64,000 nucleotides of DNA from Pseudofrankia coriaricola (GTDB lineage: Bacteria; Actinomycetota; Actinomycetes; Frankiales; Frankiaceae), in assembly GCF_001854805.1 (NCBI RefSeq), contig NZ_MBLO01000249.1, positions 41,659-105,658 of the forward strand, given 5' to 3'. Below, one piece after another: positions 17,298 to 27,517 of the stretch (position 1 is its first letter; the number at the start of each line of letters is the position of its first letter). The position numbers were made by a program, and so were the translations under genes. The notes beneath the pieces are model-generated. The model worked only from the letters and a program-made list of their open reading frames with translations. It was not told the origin of the DNA and made no database searches.

Positions 17298-17756
17298 TCA
17301 GACGCCGGTCGCCGCGGCGGCGAGGACGACGAGGGCCGTCACGGCGGCGGCGGTGCGGATCGCGTTGAACCGGTCCCAGCGCACCCGGTGCCGCTCCCAG
17401 TCCGCCGGCGGCTCCTCCGGCCGCCATGACGCCATCGCGATGTTGATCGGCAGGTCACCGCGGACCGTGACGATCACGTTGGTCAGCAGCGAGACGAACC
17501 CGACGCCCGCGAGCGCCGCTGAGGTGGTGGAGTCACCGACGGCGGCGGTGACCGTCAGCGCGAGCGACGCGACCAGCGCGGCGAGCTGCAGCGGCACCAT
17601 GAACCGCGGGTAACTGGCGTCGAATGCCTGCTTGATGGTGATGTACGACGCCACCGGCAACGAGTGCATCGCCGGCCGGATCGCCACCAGCCCGACCGTC
17701 ATCGTGCCGGCGACCAGTCCGGCCAGCACCAGGGCCACCACCGCGAGCGCGGTCAT
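17298..17756 (-). CDS. DUF1772-family membrane protein
   Basis: A 152-residue protein with four hydrophobic helices (about residues 2-28, 58-80, 85-105, 130-150) and the loop NxPINxxMASW typical of DUF1772 / anthrone-oxygenase-like proteins (here LPINIAMASW). ATG 17756 or the GTG immediately before it lies behind GGGAGG. The family includes fungal anthrone oxygenases, but most bacterial members have no assigned role. Confidence 0.75.
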   Translation of the reverse strand: MTALAVVALVLAGLVAGTMTVGLVAIRPAMHSLPVASYITIKQAFDASYPRFMVPLQLAALVASLALTVTAAVGDSTTSAALAGVGFVSLLTNVIVTVRGDLPINIAMASWRPEEPPADWERHRVRWDRFNAIRTAAAVTALVVLAAAATGV

Positions 17757-18384
17757 CACCGAGCACCTCCCTGCGCGCGTGGACCCGGCCATGCCCCGAG
17801 CCAGGCTTCCTCACCGCGCACGCTAGCGGCGCACCGTGGGCACGCGGACACGGGAACCTCGACGATCGCCCGGCAGCTTCCTGCCAGCGTGACTTGCGGC
17901 CAGGCAACCGGGTCGGGACCAGCCCGCGCGGCGGCCGGCCGGCCAGGTGACCGTCCGTGCCGGGGATAGCTCTGTGAGCGACCGACGGCACCACGGCTCC
18001 AGGCATCCCACGCTCTACCTGCCCAGCAACGTGGTTGGGCGTGACCCGTTCTGGTGAGGCGTCGGCACAACCCGGCCTGGTGAGGGGTCAGCACAACCTG
18101 GCCACCGCCAGCGACAGCGCATCGGCGCACCGCCAACGCGACCCGTTCTGGTGAGGGGCCAGCGCAACCTGGCCACCGCCAGCGACAGCGCATCGGCGCA
18201 CCGCCAACGCGACCACATCCCGACCCCGATCCACGCCAGCCCCGGCCATACACCTCAGCCCCGAAACCAGGCTGGGAGGGCGCCCTGGGCGCCCGATGGC
18301 GAAGCCGGGGTTCCTGCCGGATCTGCGGAGCAGATCTGGGAGGTCCGGAGCGGTCGCGCAAGCGACCTTCGAGCCCGCTTCGCC
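17757..18384. other. long intergenic region with tandem repeats
   Basis: About 630 bp upstream of the DUF1772 gene and downstream of the serine hydrolase gene. It contains the 71-bp tandem repeat at 18051-18214. No gene seen. Confidence 0.6.
18051..18214. repeat. 71-bp tandem repeat
   Basis: Two nearly identical units beginning CTGGTGAGGGG at 18077 and 18148, each with AACCTGGCCACCGCCAGCG and CATCGGCGCACCGCC, plus a partial unit at 18051. Non-coding. Confidence 0.8.
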
Positions 18385-19704
18385 TTATCCGGGGAGTGGC
18401 GGGAGACTGAGGCAGCCGCGCAGTACGTTCTCGACGGCGTCGGAACGGGCATGGTCGCCCATGGAGCCGGTGACGAAGGCGTAGGCGTAGCGGCCGGAGC
18501 GGCTGGCCCAGCCGAGGCTGCCGCCGAGGCCGCCCATGCCGAACCCGTCCTCGTCGACGCCGAAGCCCAGCCCCCAGGCGTTCAGGCTGCCCATGACCCG
18601 GTCGGGACCACTGCACTGCGCCGTGGTGGCCTCGGCGAGCAGGCTGGGCCCGAGCAGCTGGCCGGACAGCAGCGCGGCGTACAGCCCGGCGACGGCGCGG
18701 GCGGTGCCATGCCCGTTGACCGCCGGAACCTCGGCGGCGCGCAGCGCGGCGCTGTTGGCCACGGCACCGTCCTGGACGCCGGGTGGGTTGCCGATCGCCC
18801 GCTTGTAGAGCTCGGGACGCCCATCGGCGGCGCGCAGGCGGAACGCCGCGTCCAGCCCGGTGAGCTCGACGGCGCGGGCCTGCTGCTCGGGCGTGAGACC
18901 GATCGTGAAGTCGAGCCCGAGCGGCTCGCAGACCTCCTCGCGCAGGAACGTGGCGAGCCGCCGCCCGTCGACGTGCCGCACCAGCTCGCCGAGGAGGTGG
19001 CCGTAGAACAGCGCCGACTCGCCGTGCGCCGTGCCCGGTGTCCACAGTGGCTGCTGGGCCGCGAGCGCGGCGCAGATGAAGTCCCAGTCGAACAGCGCCG
19101 CCGTCGGCAGCGGCCGGTCCAGCGCGACCAGGCCTGCCTGGTGGGCCAGCACGTGCCGGACGGTCGCGGGCGCGGCGAAGCCGGGCCAGTACCGGTCGAC
19201 GCGGCTGTCGAGGTCGAGCCGGCCGCGTTCCACCAGCAGCAGCGCGCACACCGCGGCGAACGGCTTCGTCACCGAGTACGGCATGACGATGCTGTCGCGG
19301 CCCCAGGCCGTCATGCCGGCCGCGTCCGCGGTGCCGCCCCACAGGTCGACCACCCAGGCGTCGTCGTGCCAGGCCGCCACGGCGGCGCCGGTGCCCGCGG
19401 CCTCGGCCAGCACCCGCTCGAACGCCACCCGTACCGGTTCGAAGCCCGGCGCCACCACGCCCCGCGCGGCGGCGCCCGCGCCCGCCGAGCCGCCGGCGGC
19501 CCCGCCCGCCATGACGGCGTCGGGCGCGCCACCCTCACCGCCCCCGCCCCCGCCCCCCGCCTCGGCGCCGCCTGGGTCGGCCACCGGCGCGGGAGCGACG
19601 GGCGCCTCCGCGGTGGGACGGGCCGCGGTCGGGGCCGCCACGTCGGTCGTGGTCGGGTCGGTGGCGACGGCGCCGCCCGCGGCGGCGGGTGCGGGAAGGG
19701 TCAT
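18385..19704 (-). CDS. serine hydrolase, class C beta-lactamase / family VIII esterase type
   Basis: A 439-residue enzyme. The SxxK nucleophile motif is SVTK near residue 143 and the conserved Tyr lies in LFYGHLLGELV near 225; a Gly-rich GMGGLGGSLG loop follows near the C-terminus. Residues 1-90 are low-complexity Ala/Pro/Gly without a clear signal peptide. Such proteins are usually esterases or D-aminopeptidases rather than true beta-lactamases. ATG 19704 is the chosen start; GTG 19749 is possible. Confidence 0.82.
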   Translation of the reverse strand: MTLPAPAAAGGAVATDPTTTDVAAPTAARPTAEAPVAPAPVADPGGAEAGGGGGGGEGGAPDAVMAGGAAGGSAGAGAAARGVVAPGFEPVRVAFERVLAEAAGTGAAVAAWHDDAWVVDLWGGTADAAGMTAWGRDSIVMPYSVTKPFAAVCALLLVERGRLDLDSRVDRYWPGFAAPATVRHVLAHQAGLVALDRPLPTAALFDWDFICAALAAQQPLWTPGTAHGESALFYGHLLGELVRHVDGRRLATFLREEVCEPLGLDFTIGLTPEQQARAVELTGLDAAFRLRAADGRPELYKRAIGNPPGVQDGAVANSAALRAAEVPAVNGHGTARAVAGLYAALLSGQLLGPSLLAEATTAQCSGPDRVMGSLNAWGLGFGVDEDGFGMGGLGGSLGWASRSGRYAYAFVTGSMGDHARSDAVENVLRGCLSLPPLPG

Positions 19705-19814
19705 GGCGGCGATTGTCCGTCCGAAATTGCGCGTGGGTGTCGTTTCCACGCCTAGGGCGCGTCCCGGAGTCGTAACCCAACCGACACGTTGGCCCGTTCA
19801 GGCAGGCGGGTCTG

Positions 19815-20879
19815 TCACCGGCGGTCACCGGTCGTCGCGCGGACGGCCTCGGTGGCGAGCAGCCGGGCCAGGACGTCGCCCGCCGCGCGGATGTCGTCGT
19901 CGTCCACGTCGAGGTGGGTGAGCAGGCGCAGCGACGTCGGCCCGGCGGTGCCGACGAGCACGCCCTGCGCGGCCGCCCTCGCGGCGAAGGCCTCCGCGTC
20001 CGGCACCGTCACGAAGATCATGTTCGTCTCGACCAGTTTCGGCTCGACGCGGCCCGGGGCCGCGTCGGCGAGCGTCGCGGCGAGCTCGGCGGCGTGCCGG
20101 TGGTCGTCGGCCAGTCGGTCAATGTGGTGACGCAGCGCGTACAGGCCAGCCGCGGCGAGCACCCCGGCCTGACGCATCCCGCCGCCGAGCCGCTTGCGCC
20201 ACACCCGGGCCCGCGCGATGTGCTCGGCGTCGCCGACGACGAGCGAGCCGACCGGGGCGCCCAGCCCTTTCGAGAGGCAGACCGAGAGCGTGCCGAACAG
20301 CTGGCCGAGGCGGCGCGGTTCGACCCCGAGGCCCACGGCGGCGTTCCAGATCCGGGCGCCGTCGCAGTGCAGCACCACACCGGCGTCGTCGGTGATCGCC
20401 CGCAGCCGCTCCAGCCGGTCGAGCGGCCAGATCCGCCCGCCGGTGCGCGCCTGGGTGTTCTCCACGGCGACGACGCTGGTCGGGACCATGTTGTAGGTCT
20501 TCGGCGCCGAGCGTGGCCGGATCTGCGCGGCGAGCTCGGCGAGGTCCAACGGGCCGGCGAGCCCCGACAGCGTCCGGGTCTGGACCCCGCCGAGCGCGGC
20601 GAGCCCGCCGAGCTCATAGGTGACGATGTGCGCCTCGGCGTCGGCTATGACCTCCGTGCCGATCTCGGCGCTCGCCCGCAGCGCGCAGAAGTTGCCCATC
20701 GTCCCGCTCGGCACGAACACGGCGGCCTCGTGGCCGAGCAGTCCGGCCGCGTGCTCCTCGAGCGCACGCACCGACGGGTCCTCGCCGTAGACGTCGTCGC
20801 CGACCTCGGCCTCGGCCATCGCCCGGCGCATGTCCGCCGTCGGCCGGGTCACCGTGTCGCTGCGCAGGTCGATCGCCAT
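19815..20879 (-). CDS. low-specificity L-threonine aldolase
   Basis: A 354-residue PLP enzyme of fold type I. It opens with IDLRSDTVTRPT, the family signature, then GDDVYGEDPS; the PLP-lysine is in LSKGLGAPVGS near residue 203 and HCDGARIWNAA supplies the cofactor Asp. It cleaves L-threonine or L-allo-threonine to glycine and acetaldehyde. It lies 68 bp downstream of the deformylase on the same strand. Confidence 0.92.
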   Translation of the reverse strand: MAIDLRSDTVTRPTADMRRAMAEAEVGDDVYGEDPSVRALEEHAAGLLGHEAAVFVPSGTMGNFCALRASAEIGTEVIADAEAHIVTYELGGLAALGGVQTRTLSGLAGPLDLAELAAQIRPRSAPKTYNMVPTSVVAVENTQARTGGRIWPLDRLERLRAITDDAGVVLHCDGARIWNAAVGLGVEPRRLGQLFGTLSVCLSKGLGAPVGSLVVGDAEHIARARVWRKRLGGGMRQAGVLAAAGLYALRHHIDRLADDHRHAAELAATLADAAPGRVEPKLVETNMIFVTVPDAEAFAARAAAQGVLVGTAGPTSLRLLTHLDVDDDDIRAAGDVLARLLATEAVRATTGDRR

Positions 20880-20947
20880 GTCTGGCACGATACGGCCCGC
20901 CATTCGCCGTGCGGCCGGCGTCGGCCGCGCCCGGTACGCCGCCGGCA

Positions 20948-21592
20948 TCAGCGACGGCGGCGCAGCGCCGCGAGGAAGCCGTCCCCGTCGTCGCCTGACT
21001 GGCCGGAGCCCGCCCAGGCCTGCGCACCCGGCTGGCCCGGCGCGGGGAGCGTGGGATCGCGCAGGGCGCGGGCCGCGGAACGGCGGGTGAGGCCGGTGAG
21101 CCGGTCAAGGTAGAGCGTGCCGGCCAGATGGTCGGACTCGTGCTGCAGGCAGCGGGCGAGCAGGCCGGTGCCGGAGTGCTCGACCGGTTCGCCGTGCGCG
21201 TCCACGCCGCGCACGATGGCGCTCGCCGCCCTCGTCGTCGCGTAGTGGTAGCCGGGCACCGACAGGCAGCCCTCCTGGTCGGTCTGCTCGCCGGGGCCGA
21301 GCTCGAGGACCGGGTTCGCCACGACCCGCGGCTGGCGCCGCCGGGGCTGGTCGTCGGCGTCGGCGTCGTCCTCATGTCGGTCCGGCCGGTTCGGCTGCCA
21401 GTCCGTGTCGAACACGAACAGCCGCAGGCCGACGCCGACCTGCGGCGCGGCCAGCCCCACCCCGGGCGCCGCGTACATCGTCTCGATCATGTCGTCGACG
21501 AGCCGGCGCAGCCGGTCGTCGAAGACCGTGACCGGATCGGCGGGGGTGCGCAGTATGGGGTCGCCCAGGACCCGGATCGGCAGGATGGTCAC
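20948..21592 (-). CDS. def: peptide deformylase
   Basis: A 214-residue peptide deformylase with all three motifs: GVGLAAPQVG, EGCLSVP and QHESDH (metal-binding HExxH). It removes the N-formyl group from nascent proteins. GTG 21592 starts the conserved sequence (TILPIRVLGDP), although the ribosome-site spacing is poor; an upstream GTG at 21616 is an alternative. An Asp-rich insertion and a ~40-residue C-terminal tail make it longer than the usual ~170-190 residues. Confidence 0.92.
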   Translation of the reverse strand: MTILPIRVLGDPILRTPADPVTVFDDRLRRLVDDMIETMYAAPGVGLAAPQVGVGLRLFVFDTDWQPNRPDRHEDDADADDQPRRRQPRVVANPVLELGPGEQTDQEGCLSVPGYHYATTRAASAIVRGVDAHGEPVEHSGTGLLARCLQHESDHLAGTLYLDRLTGLTRRSAARALRDPTLPAPGQPGAQAWAGSGQSGDDGDGFLAALRRRR

Positions 21593-21644
21593 CCTTCCAG
21601 GATCCCAGCCTTCCACCCGTCCGTGCCGTCCCAGCCTGAGCGCT

Positions 21645-21708
21645 AGGCCAAAGGCCACGCGATGATGGCGGAGCCTCGCGTGGCCGGAGGCCATCAGACA
21701 CGGCCTAG
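21645..21708. repeat. dispersed palindromic element, intergenic copy
   Basis: AGGCC at 21645 and GGCCT at 21702 bracket a copy with core GATGATGGCGGAGCC followed by TCGCGTGGCC. Its right end contains the stop codon of the RyR-domain gene. Confidence 0.7.
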
Positions 21709-23540
21709 GCGGCGGGCGCGTCGGCGGAGCGGACGACGCGGTAGCCGGCGCCGGCGAGCAGCTGGGGGATCAGGCGCACCATCTGGGCGTCCTTGTCCTT
21801 TGTCTCCGTGGACAGGTCGTCATACGGGCGGATGTCGGGGTGGATCAGCCGCTCGTTGTCCCGGGCCTCACCGCCCCGCCAGCCGTGCGCGAGCCGGTCG
21901 CGCATCCAGCGCTCGTGCTCGTGGCGGGCCAGCAGCTCGACCTCGTCCAGGGTGAACGCGAACGGCGGCGCGTCCGGCGTCATCCTGGCGCTCGCGCAGC
22001 CGATCAGGTTCAGCTTGGTCTCGATGTCGCGGGCCTGGTCGTAGTTGTTGGTGCGGTACTTCTCCGGCAGGTTCTCCCACGCGACCAGCGCCTCGTTGTC
22101 GTCGCTGGCCTCGCCGGAGTCCAGCCGCTGGCGGCAGTAGTCGGCGTGGATCGCCTCGGCCCATGCTTCCAGCCGGTCATCAGACACGTCATCAGGATCG
22201 CAGGCCGCGTCGAGCTGCGGAAAGATGACCATGTCGTCGTAGAGCGCGTCCATCGGGCCCTGCCCCTCCTGTCGACCGGGGCGCAGCGCGTCCCCGAGCG
22301 GGCTACCTCTGTCCACCCGGACGACGACCGACCGGCGGGTCGGCGGCCGGGCCGTCGCGAGCGCCTTGCGCAACGCCAGCTCCTCGTCGCCGTAGCAGAC
22401 GAAGATCTGCTCGAGAAAGCCGGCGCCGGGCGCGCGGGCGTGCGCGCGCCGGTCGAGGTCCGCCTCCTCGGCGCGGACGTCGTGGCAGTCCAGGTCGAGC
22501 GCCGCGTCGAGAACCTCGTAGCGGGCGCGCAGTGCCTGGACGGCCGTGCTCGCGCGCTCGTCGACCACCACCACCGGCAGCCGGAAGGCGCCCTCGCCGA
22601 GGATGCGCCTGCGCCGCCGGGCGATCTGGAGCAGCAGCTCCCGGCCGAACGGCGACAGGCCGGCGACGACGACCGGCCCGCCGCCGGCCGGCGTCCAGGT
22701 CGCCGCGAGATCGTCGAGCAGCAGCCGGGCGCCGAGGCGGGCCGTGTTGAAGAAGTCGACCGTGACGGCGTCGCTCGCCGGCTGGCGCAGCAGCAGGATC
22801 CACAGCGCGTCGAGCACGTCCGGATCGGACTCCTCGGCGTAGCAGCGCAACGCGGTGGACCGGTCGCGCCCGGCGGCGGTGGCGATGGCGACGGCGGCGA
22901 TGAGTACGGCCGCGTTGCGGCCGGTCGCGGGCCCGGTCACGTAGAGCCTGTCGGCGCGGGCGAGGCCGGCGCGGCGCAGCACCGCCTCGTCGGTCGGGTC
23001 GCCGGCGAGCACGGTGACCCGCTGGTCGCCGACGAGGCCGGCGAGCTCCGCGTGGGCGCCGGGAGCGACGAGCACCACCTGGGCGCCCTCGGCGCGCAGC
23101 TTCGCGACGAGGGCGAGCGCGCCCGGCCCGTCGCCGCAGACGACCGCGTGGCCATGGGCGAGCCGGGCCCGCAGCCGGGCCACCGGCAGCACGAGCGCGT
23201 CGGCGAGCGCGTAGAACGTCGCAGCCGGGGCGAGGAAACGGGCCACCTGCAGGGGTGCCGAGAGCGCCGTGTCGGGCAGGTCGGGCGGCTGGAAGACGAA
23301 CAGGCCGAGGGAGCCGTAGAGCAGGTCGAGGAAATGGCCGCCGAACGACCCGCCGACGCCGGCCGCCTCATACATCAGCCACTGGCCGGCAATCCCCAGG
23401 CACATCGCGGCGACCGCCGCGACCCCGCACAGCACCCGCCATCCTCGGGGGTCGACGAGCAGCGTGCGTAATCCGTCCGCGGCCGCGTCACGGCGCGTCC
23501 GACGCGCTCGGCGTTGCCGTTCCCCGGCGTCGCTCACCAC
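21705..23540 (-). CDS. TrkA-N / RyR-domain membrane protein
   Basis: A 611-residue protein. Residues about 35-120 contain three hydrophobic segments, the first followed by FGGHFLDLLYGS. Two Rossmann-like NAD-binding (TrkA-N) modules follow, starting at HAVVCGDGPGA (about 127) and GPVVVAGLSPFG (about 287). The last 80 residues form a ryanodine-receptor-type RyR domain (ARHEHERWMRDRLAHGW, then HPDIRPYDDL). The layout recalls a K+-channel regulator, but no TVGYG-type selectivity filter is seen. RyR domains in bacteria have been proposed as nucleotide-ligand sensors; the role here is unknown. Confidence 0.7.
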   Translation of the reverse strand: MVSDAGERQRRARRTRRDAAADGLRTLLVDPRGWRVLCGVAAVAAMCLGIAGQWLMYEAAGVGGSFGGHFLDLLYGSLGLFVFQPPDLPDTALSAPLQVARFLAPAATFYALADALVLPVARLRARLAHGHAVVCGDGPGALALVAKLRAEGAQVVLVAPGAHAELAGLVGDQRVTVLAGDPTDEAVLRRAGLARADRLYVTGPATGRNAAVLIAAVAIATAAGRDRSTALRCYAEESDPDVLDALWILLLRQPASDAVTVDFFNTARLGARLLLDDLAATWTPAGGGPVVVAGLSPFGRELLLQIARRRRRILGEGAFRLPVVVVDERASTAVQALRARYEVLDAALDLDCHDVRAEEADLDRRAHARAPGAGFLEQIFVCYGDEELALRKALATARPPTRRSVVVRVDRGSPLGDALRPGRQEGQGPMDALYDDMVIFPQLDAACDPDDVSDDRLEAWAEAIHADYCRQRLDSGEASDDNEALVAWENLPEKYRTNNYDQARDIETKLNLIGCASARMTPDAPPFAFTLDEVELLARHEHERWMRDRLAHGWRGGEARDNERLIHPDIRPYDDLSTETKDKDAQMVRLIPQLLAGAGYRVVRSADAPAA

Positions 23541-23927
23541 GCTCGTCAGCTCTCCTCGTGTCTCCGGACGGAGCCTGCGGGTCCATATGGGGTTTTGATG
23601 GGTTGCTGGAGCGCTTGGAGTTATTGGAGTTCAGAGAAGACGGTACGGGTGGGAAACCGTGGAGCTTGCCGCGTTCTCCCGGGTGGGCGGCTTCGCGAAC
23701 CTTATGCCTAACGGCCGCATTTGGCGCGGTCAACGCGGTGGTCGGTTGTGCGACAGCGGTCGGTGAACGGCTCCGAAGGACTCCCGAACGGCGGACCGGA
23801 TCCGGATGGGGCCCGTGGCTGGCAGCAGGATTCGCTGGGGGGAAGATGTGGGATTGGCGGTGACGTCTCGTAGGTCACCTCGTGTATCGGTGGACTCGGT
23901 GGGCAGTGGCGCGGGACGCTGGCTGGC
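23541..23927. other. divergent intergenic region
   Basis: About 390 bp between the start codons of the RyR-domain gene (leftward) and the epimerase gene (rightward). It holds an AT-richer part (about 23580-23640) with a repeated TTGGAGTTATTGGAGTT stretch where promoters may lie. No gene seen. Confidence 0.5.
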
Positions 23928-24353
23928 GTGCTGACCAGGATTGATCACGTCGGGATCGCGGTGGCGTCGCTGACCGAGACCATCCCGATCTATGAGCAGG
24001 CGTTCAACCTGAAGTGTGTGCATCAGGAGACCAACGAGCGCCAGGGCGTGCGCGAGGCGATGCTGCTGGTGCACTCCGGTGACACCGGTGGCTCCTACGT
24101 CCAACTGCTCGAGCCGATCCGCGACGACACGCCGGTGGGCAAGTTCCTGGCCAAGCGCGGCCCGGGTATCCACCACATCGCCTACGGCGTCGACGACATC
24201 GACGCGGCGCTGGCGTCGCTCACCGTCGGCGGCTTCGACCTGGTGAACAAGACCCCGGTGCACGGCACCTCGGGCAGCCGGATCGCCTTCATCCACCCCA
24301 AGGGCCTTGGCGGCGTCCTCACCGAACTGGTCGAGGCCGCCGGCGGCCACTGA
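23928..24353 (+). CDS. mce: methylmalonyl-CoA epimerase
   Basis: A 141-residue vicinal-oxygen-chelate protein with the family features: IDHVGIAV (first metal His), GIHHIAYGV (second His), and the terminal VLTELVE (metal Glu). It interconverts (2R)- and (2S)-methylmalonyl-CoA in propionyl-CoA metabolism. GTG 23928 starts the protein directly at the first strand. It converges on metK, with a strong hairpin between. Confidence 0.92.
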   Translation: MLTRIDHVGIAVASLTETIPIYEQAFNLKCVHQETNERQGVREAMLLVHSGDTGGSYVQLLEPIRDDTPVGKFLAKRGPGIHHIAYGVDDIDAALASLTVGGFDLVNKTPVHGTSGSRIAFIHPKGLGGVLTELVEAAGGH

Positions 24354-24384
24354 CACCGCCGTCGGCCACTGACACTGACATGCC

Positions 24385-24422
24385 AGCGCCCGCGCAGGTC
24401 CCCGAGGACCGGCGCGGGCGCT
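24385..24422. terminator. bidirectional hairpin terminator
   Basis: AGCGCCCGCGC (24385-24395) pairs perfectly with GCGCGGGCGCT (24412-24422), with an inner GGTCC/GGACC stem. It separates the convergent epimerase and metK genes. Confidence 0.7.
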
Positions 24423-24441
24423 CGCGCGTGGCTACAAGCCG

Positions 24442-25710
<1,269 letters not shown>

Positions 25711-26498
25711 GAAATACCTCGTTTCGTGCGCGCCGACGGTTCTCGGCCCGTGGCGGATGACGCCAACCAGTGGGCGGGCGCCTATCTTCACCCCCGCGTG
25801 GCCCTTTCCCCGGCATCCGGCGGCCCCGTCTCCGCCCGCGCCGCGCCCATTCCCGGCATTCAGCCCGAACTCCGCGCGCGGGATGCCGCCCCCTGTCCGG
25901 TTCGGCTTCGGCCGCCGCCGGCACCCCCACGTCGCGATGGCGGAGTGGAACACTCTGCGCGCATGACGTGCTGACGGTGAGAAAGGAGCTTGGAGAGTGA
26001 GACGCTAAGTGTTGGGTCCTGCACACATAGCGAATATTGATCGCTGTAAGTGCCTGAGAGGACGCGCTTACAACCGGCGAAATCCGAGATGAAACGTGAT
26101 GCCGGTCACGAAGGTTTTCTGGAAAGTGCTGAAGGAGAGCGGGAAACACGGACGGTCAGCGATCGGGAACGTGGCTGGCCACGATTCGTGTTTGCCTACT
26201 GGCCGGAGGCCCACCTATGTTTGTTCTCGTCCGGCCGGGGCGCACCTTTCCCGGGCCGGGCGAAACGCCGGGCCGACGCCGCTTCTGCCCACGGTCCCGG
26301 CGCATGTCGTCTCTTCTATCGCGGGGCAGAAACGGAGGAGCCCGGGCTCGGGCTCAGCCGGAGGGATGCCAGCAGGAAAGCTGCGTTCTCCAGGCGCGCC
26401 AGGCCACAGGATGGCCGGGGCGTCACCGCGCGCCGTTCCAGCATCGTCCTCGATGTTGGTCTGTGCGCGTTCCGTTGGTGTAGCGGGAAAGCCATTTC
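25711..26498. other. long divergent intergenic / leader region
   Basis: About 790 bp between metK and the secreted lysozyme-like gene. The AT-richer part at about 25975-26200 probably holds both promoters and includes a 9-bp hairpin (TGTAAGTGC at 26045 with GCGCTTACA ending 26072, one G-T pair). The following ~300 bp is GC-rich and rich in short palindromes (26330-26440), so a structured 5' leader is possible. I do not recognise a riboswitch class. Confidence 0.45.
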
Positions 26499-26957
26499 TT
26501 GTCGATCCGACGCAACCGCAAGAGCAGCCTCCGCAACCGTCTCGTCGCCATCGCCGCGGCGGGGGCCGTCGTCACCACCGGCGGGCTGATGGCTGCCTCT
26601 CCGGCCAGCGCCGCGACCGTCTCCGACACCTCCATCGCCGCCGCCGCTAAGTCGGCCGGTCTTGCCGGCTGCCGCGGCGTGTCGACGGGCACCTGGGTGG
26701 CCATCGCCCTGGCCGAGTCGCGCGGCAACACCCACGCCCACGCGACCGGCATCGAGGACTCGCGGGGCCTGTGGCAGGTCAACCTGTGGGCCAACAGCGA
26801 CCTTGTCGGCGGGCGCAACCTCTACGACGTGTCCAACAATGCCTGGGCCGCCAAGCGCGTCTGCCACCGTCAGGGCCCGACCGCCTGGTCGACCTACACC
26901 AACGGCGCGTACAAGCACTTCCTGGCCCGTGGCCATGCGGCCGCCGCCAAGGTCTGA
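26499..26957 (+). CDS. secreted lysozyme-like (transglycosylase fold) protein
   Basis: A 152-residue exported protein from TTG 26499 with GGGAAAG upstream. Residues 1-38 are a Sec signal peptide: Arg-rich start, hydrophobic core, and cleavage at SPASA-AT. The mature part has the lysozyme-like pattern VAIALAESRGN (catalytic-type Glu), DSRGLWQVN and NAWAAKRV, as in small actinobacterial transglycosylase-fold proteins and Rpf relatives. It should act on peptidoglycan in the cell envelope. No LysM or other wall-binding domain is present. A perfect 30-bp palindrome follows the gene. Confidence 0.78.
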   Translation: MSIRRNRKSSLRNRLVAIAAAGAVVTTGGLMAASPASAATVSDTSIAAAAKSAGLAGCRGVSTGTWVAIALAESRGNTHAHATGIEDSRGLWQVNLWANSDLVGGRNLYDVSNNAWAAKRVCHRQGPTAWSTYTNGAYKHFLARGHAAAAKV

Positions 26958-27002
26958 GCTGAGCCTGACCAGCTCGGGCTGAACGCCGCACGCCGGACAA
27001 CG

Positions 27003-27032
27003 CGAGGCCTCCCCGCATGCGGGGAGGCCTCG
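27003..27032. terminator. 30-bp perfect palindrome
   Basis: Each half reads CGAGGCCTCCCCGCA on its own strand. It lies 45 bp after the lysozyme-like gene and before the convergent nitroreductase gene, so it probably terminates both. Confidence 0.75.
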
Positions 27033-27070
27033 TCGTCGTTCTGGTGCCTGGTGCCTGGTGCCTGGCGGCC

Positions 27071-27517
27071 TTACGCCGACGGGGCGCCGCTGCGCCGCCG
27101 GGCCGTCTCGGCCGCGCGGCGGCGCAGGCGCAGGAGAGGGATGCGGCGGTCGCCGGCCTTCTTCTGGTATTCCGCGAAGGCATCGGACTGCGCGACGAAT
27201 CCGGACCACTCGGCGTCATAGTCGGAGCCGGTGAGTTCGGTGGCGGTGACCTCGACGGCTCCGTCGGCGGTCTCGATCGTCGTGTCGGGGCGTGCGACCA
27301 GGTTGTGATACCAGGCCGGATGCGTGGGGGCCCCGGCGAACGACGCGGCGATGACCCAGCCGTCGCCGGAGCGGCGGCCCAGCACCGGGTTGACGCGTTC
27401 GACGCCGCTGCGGGTGCCGACGGTGTGCAGCAGGATCAGGCTGCGGCCGAAGCCGCCGGTGATGACGTTCCCGTTGTTCGCGCGGAACTCCGCGATGACG
27501 GTGTCGTTCCAGCTCAA
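27071..27517 (-). CDS. DDN-type F420-dependent nitroreductase family protein
   Basis: A 148-residue split-barrel protein of the deazaflavin-dependent nitroreductase family: LLHTVGTRSG, NPVLGRRSGDGWVIAAS, PAWYHNLVARPD and the VTATEL strand are characteristic. TTG 27517 is chosen because AAGGAAG lies 9 nt upstream and the conserved sequence begins immediately. Members reduce quinones or nitro compounds with F420H2. Confidence 0.85.
   Translation of the reverse strand: MSWNDTVIAEFRANNGNVITGGFGRSLILLHTVGTRSGVERVNPVLGRRSGDGWVIAASFAGAPTHPAWYHNLVARPDTTIETADGAVEVTATELTGSDYDAEWSGFVAQSDAFAEYQKKAGDRRIPLLRLRRRAAETARRRSGAPSA

Noticed and set aside
18051..18214. CRISPR array at the 71-bp repeats
   Set aside because: Whole units are repeated, with no unique spacers.
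18385..19704. A true beta-lactamase resistance gene
   Set aside because: The SxxK and Tyr motifs also fit family VIII esterases and related serine hydrolases, no clear signal peptide is seen, and no resistance context exists.
25711..26498. SAM or c-di-AMP riboswitch between metK and the lysozyme-like gene
   Set aside because: None of the conserved core sequences I know for these classes could be found; kept only as an unclassified possible leader.
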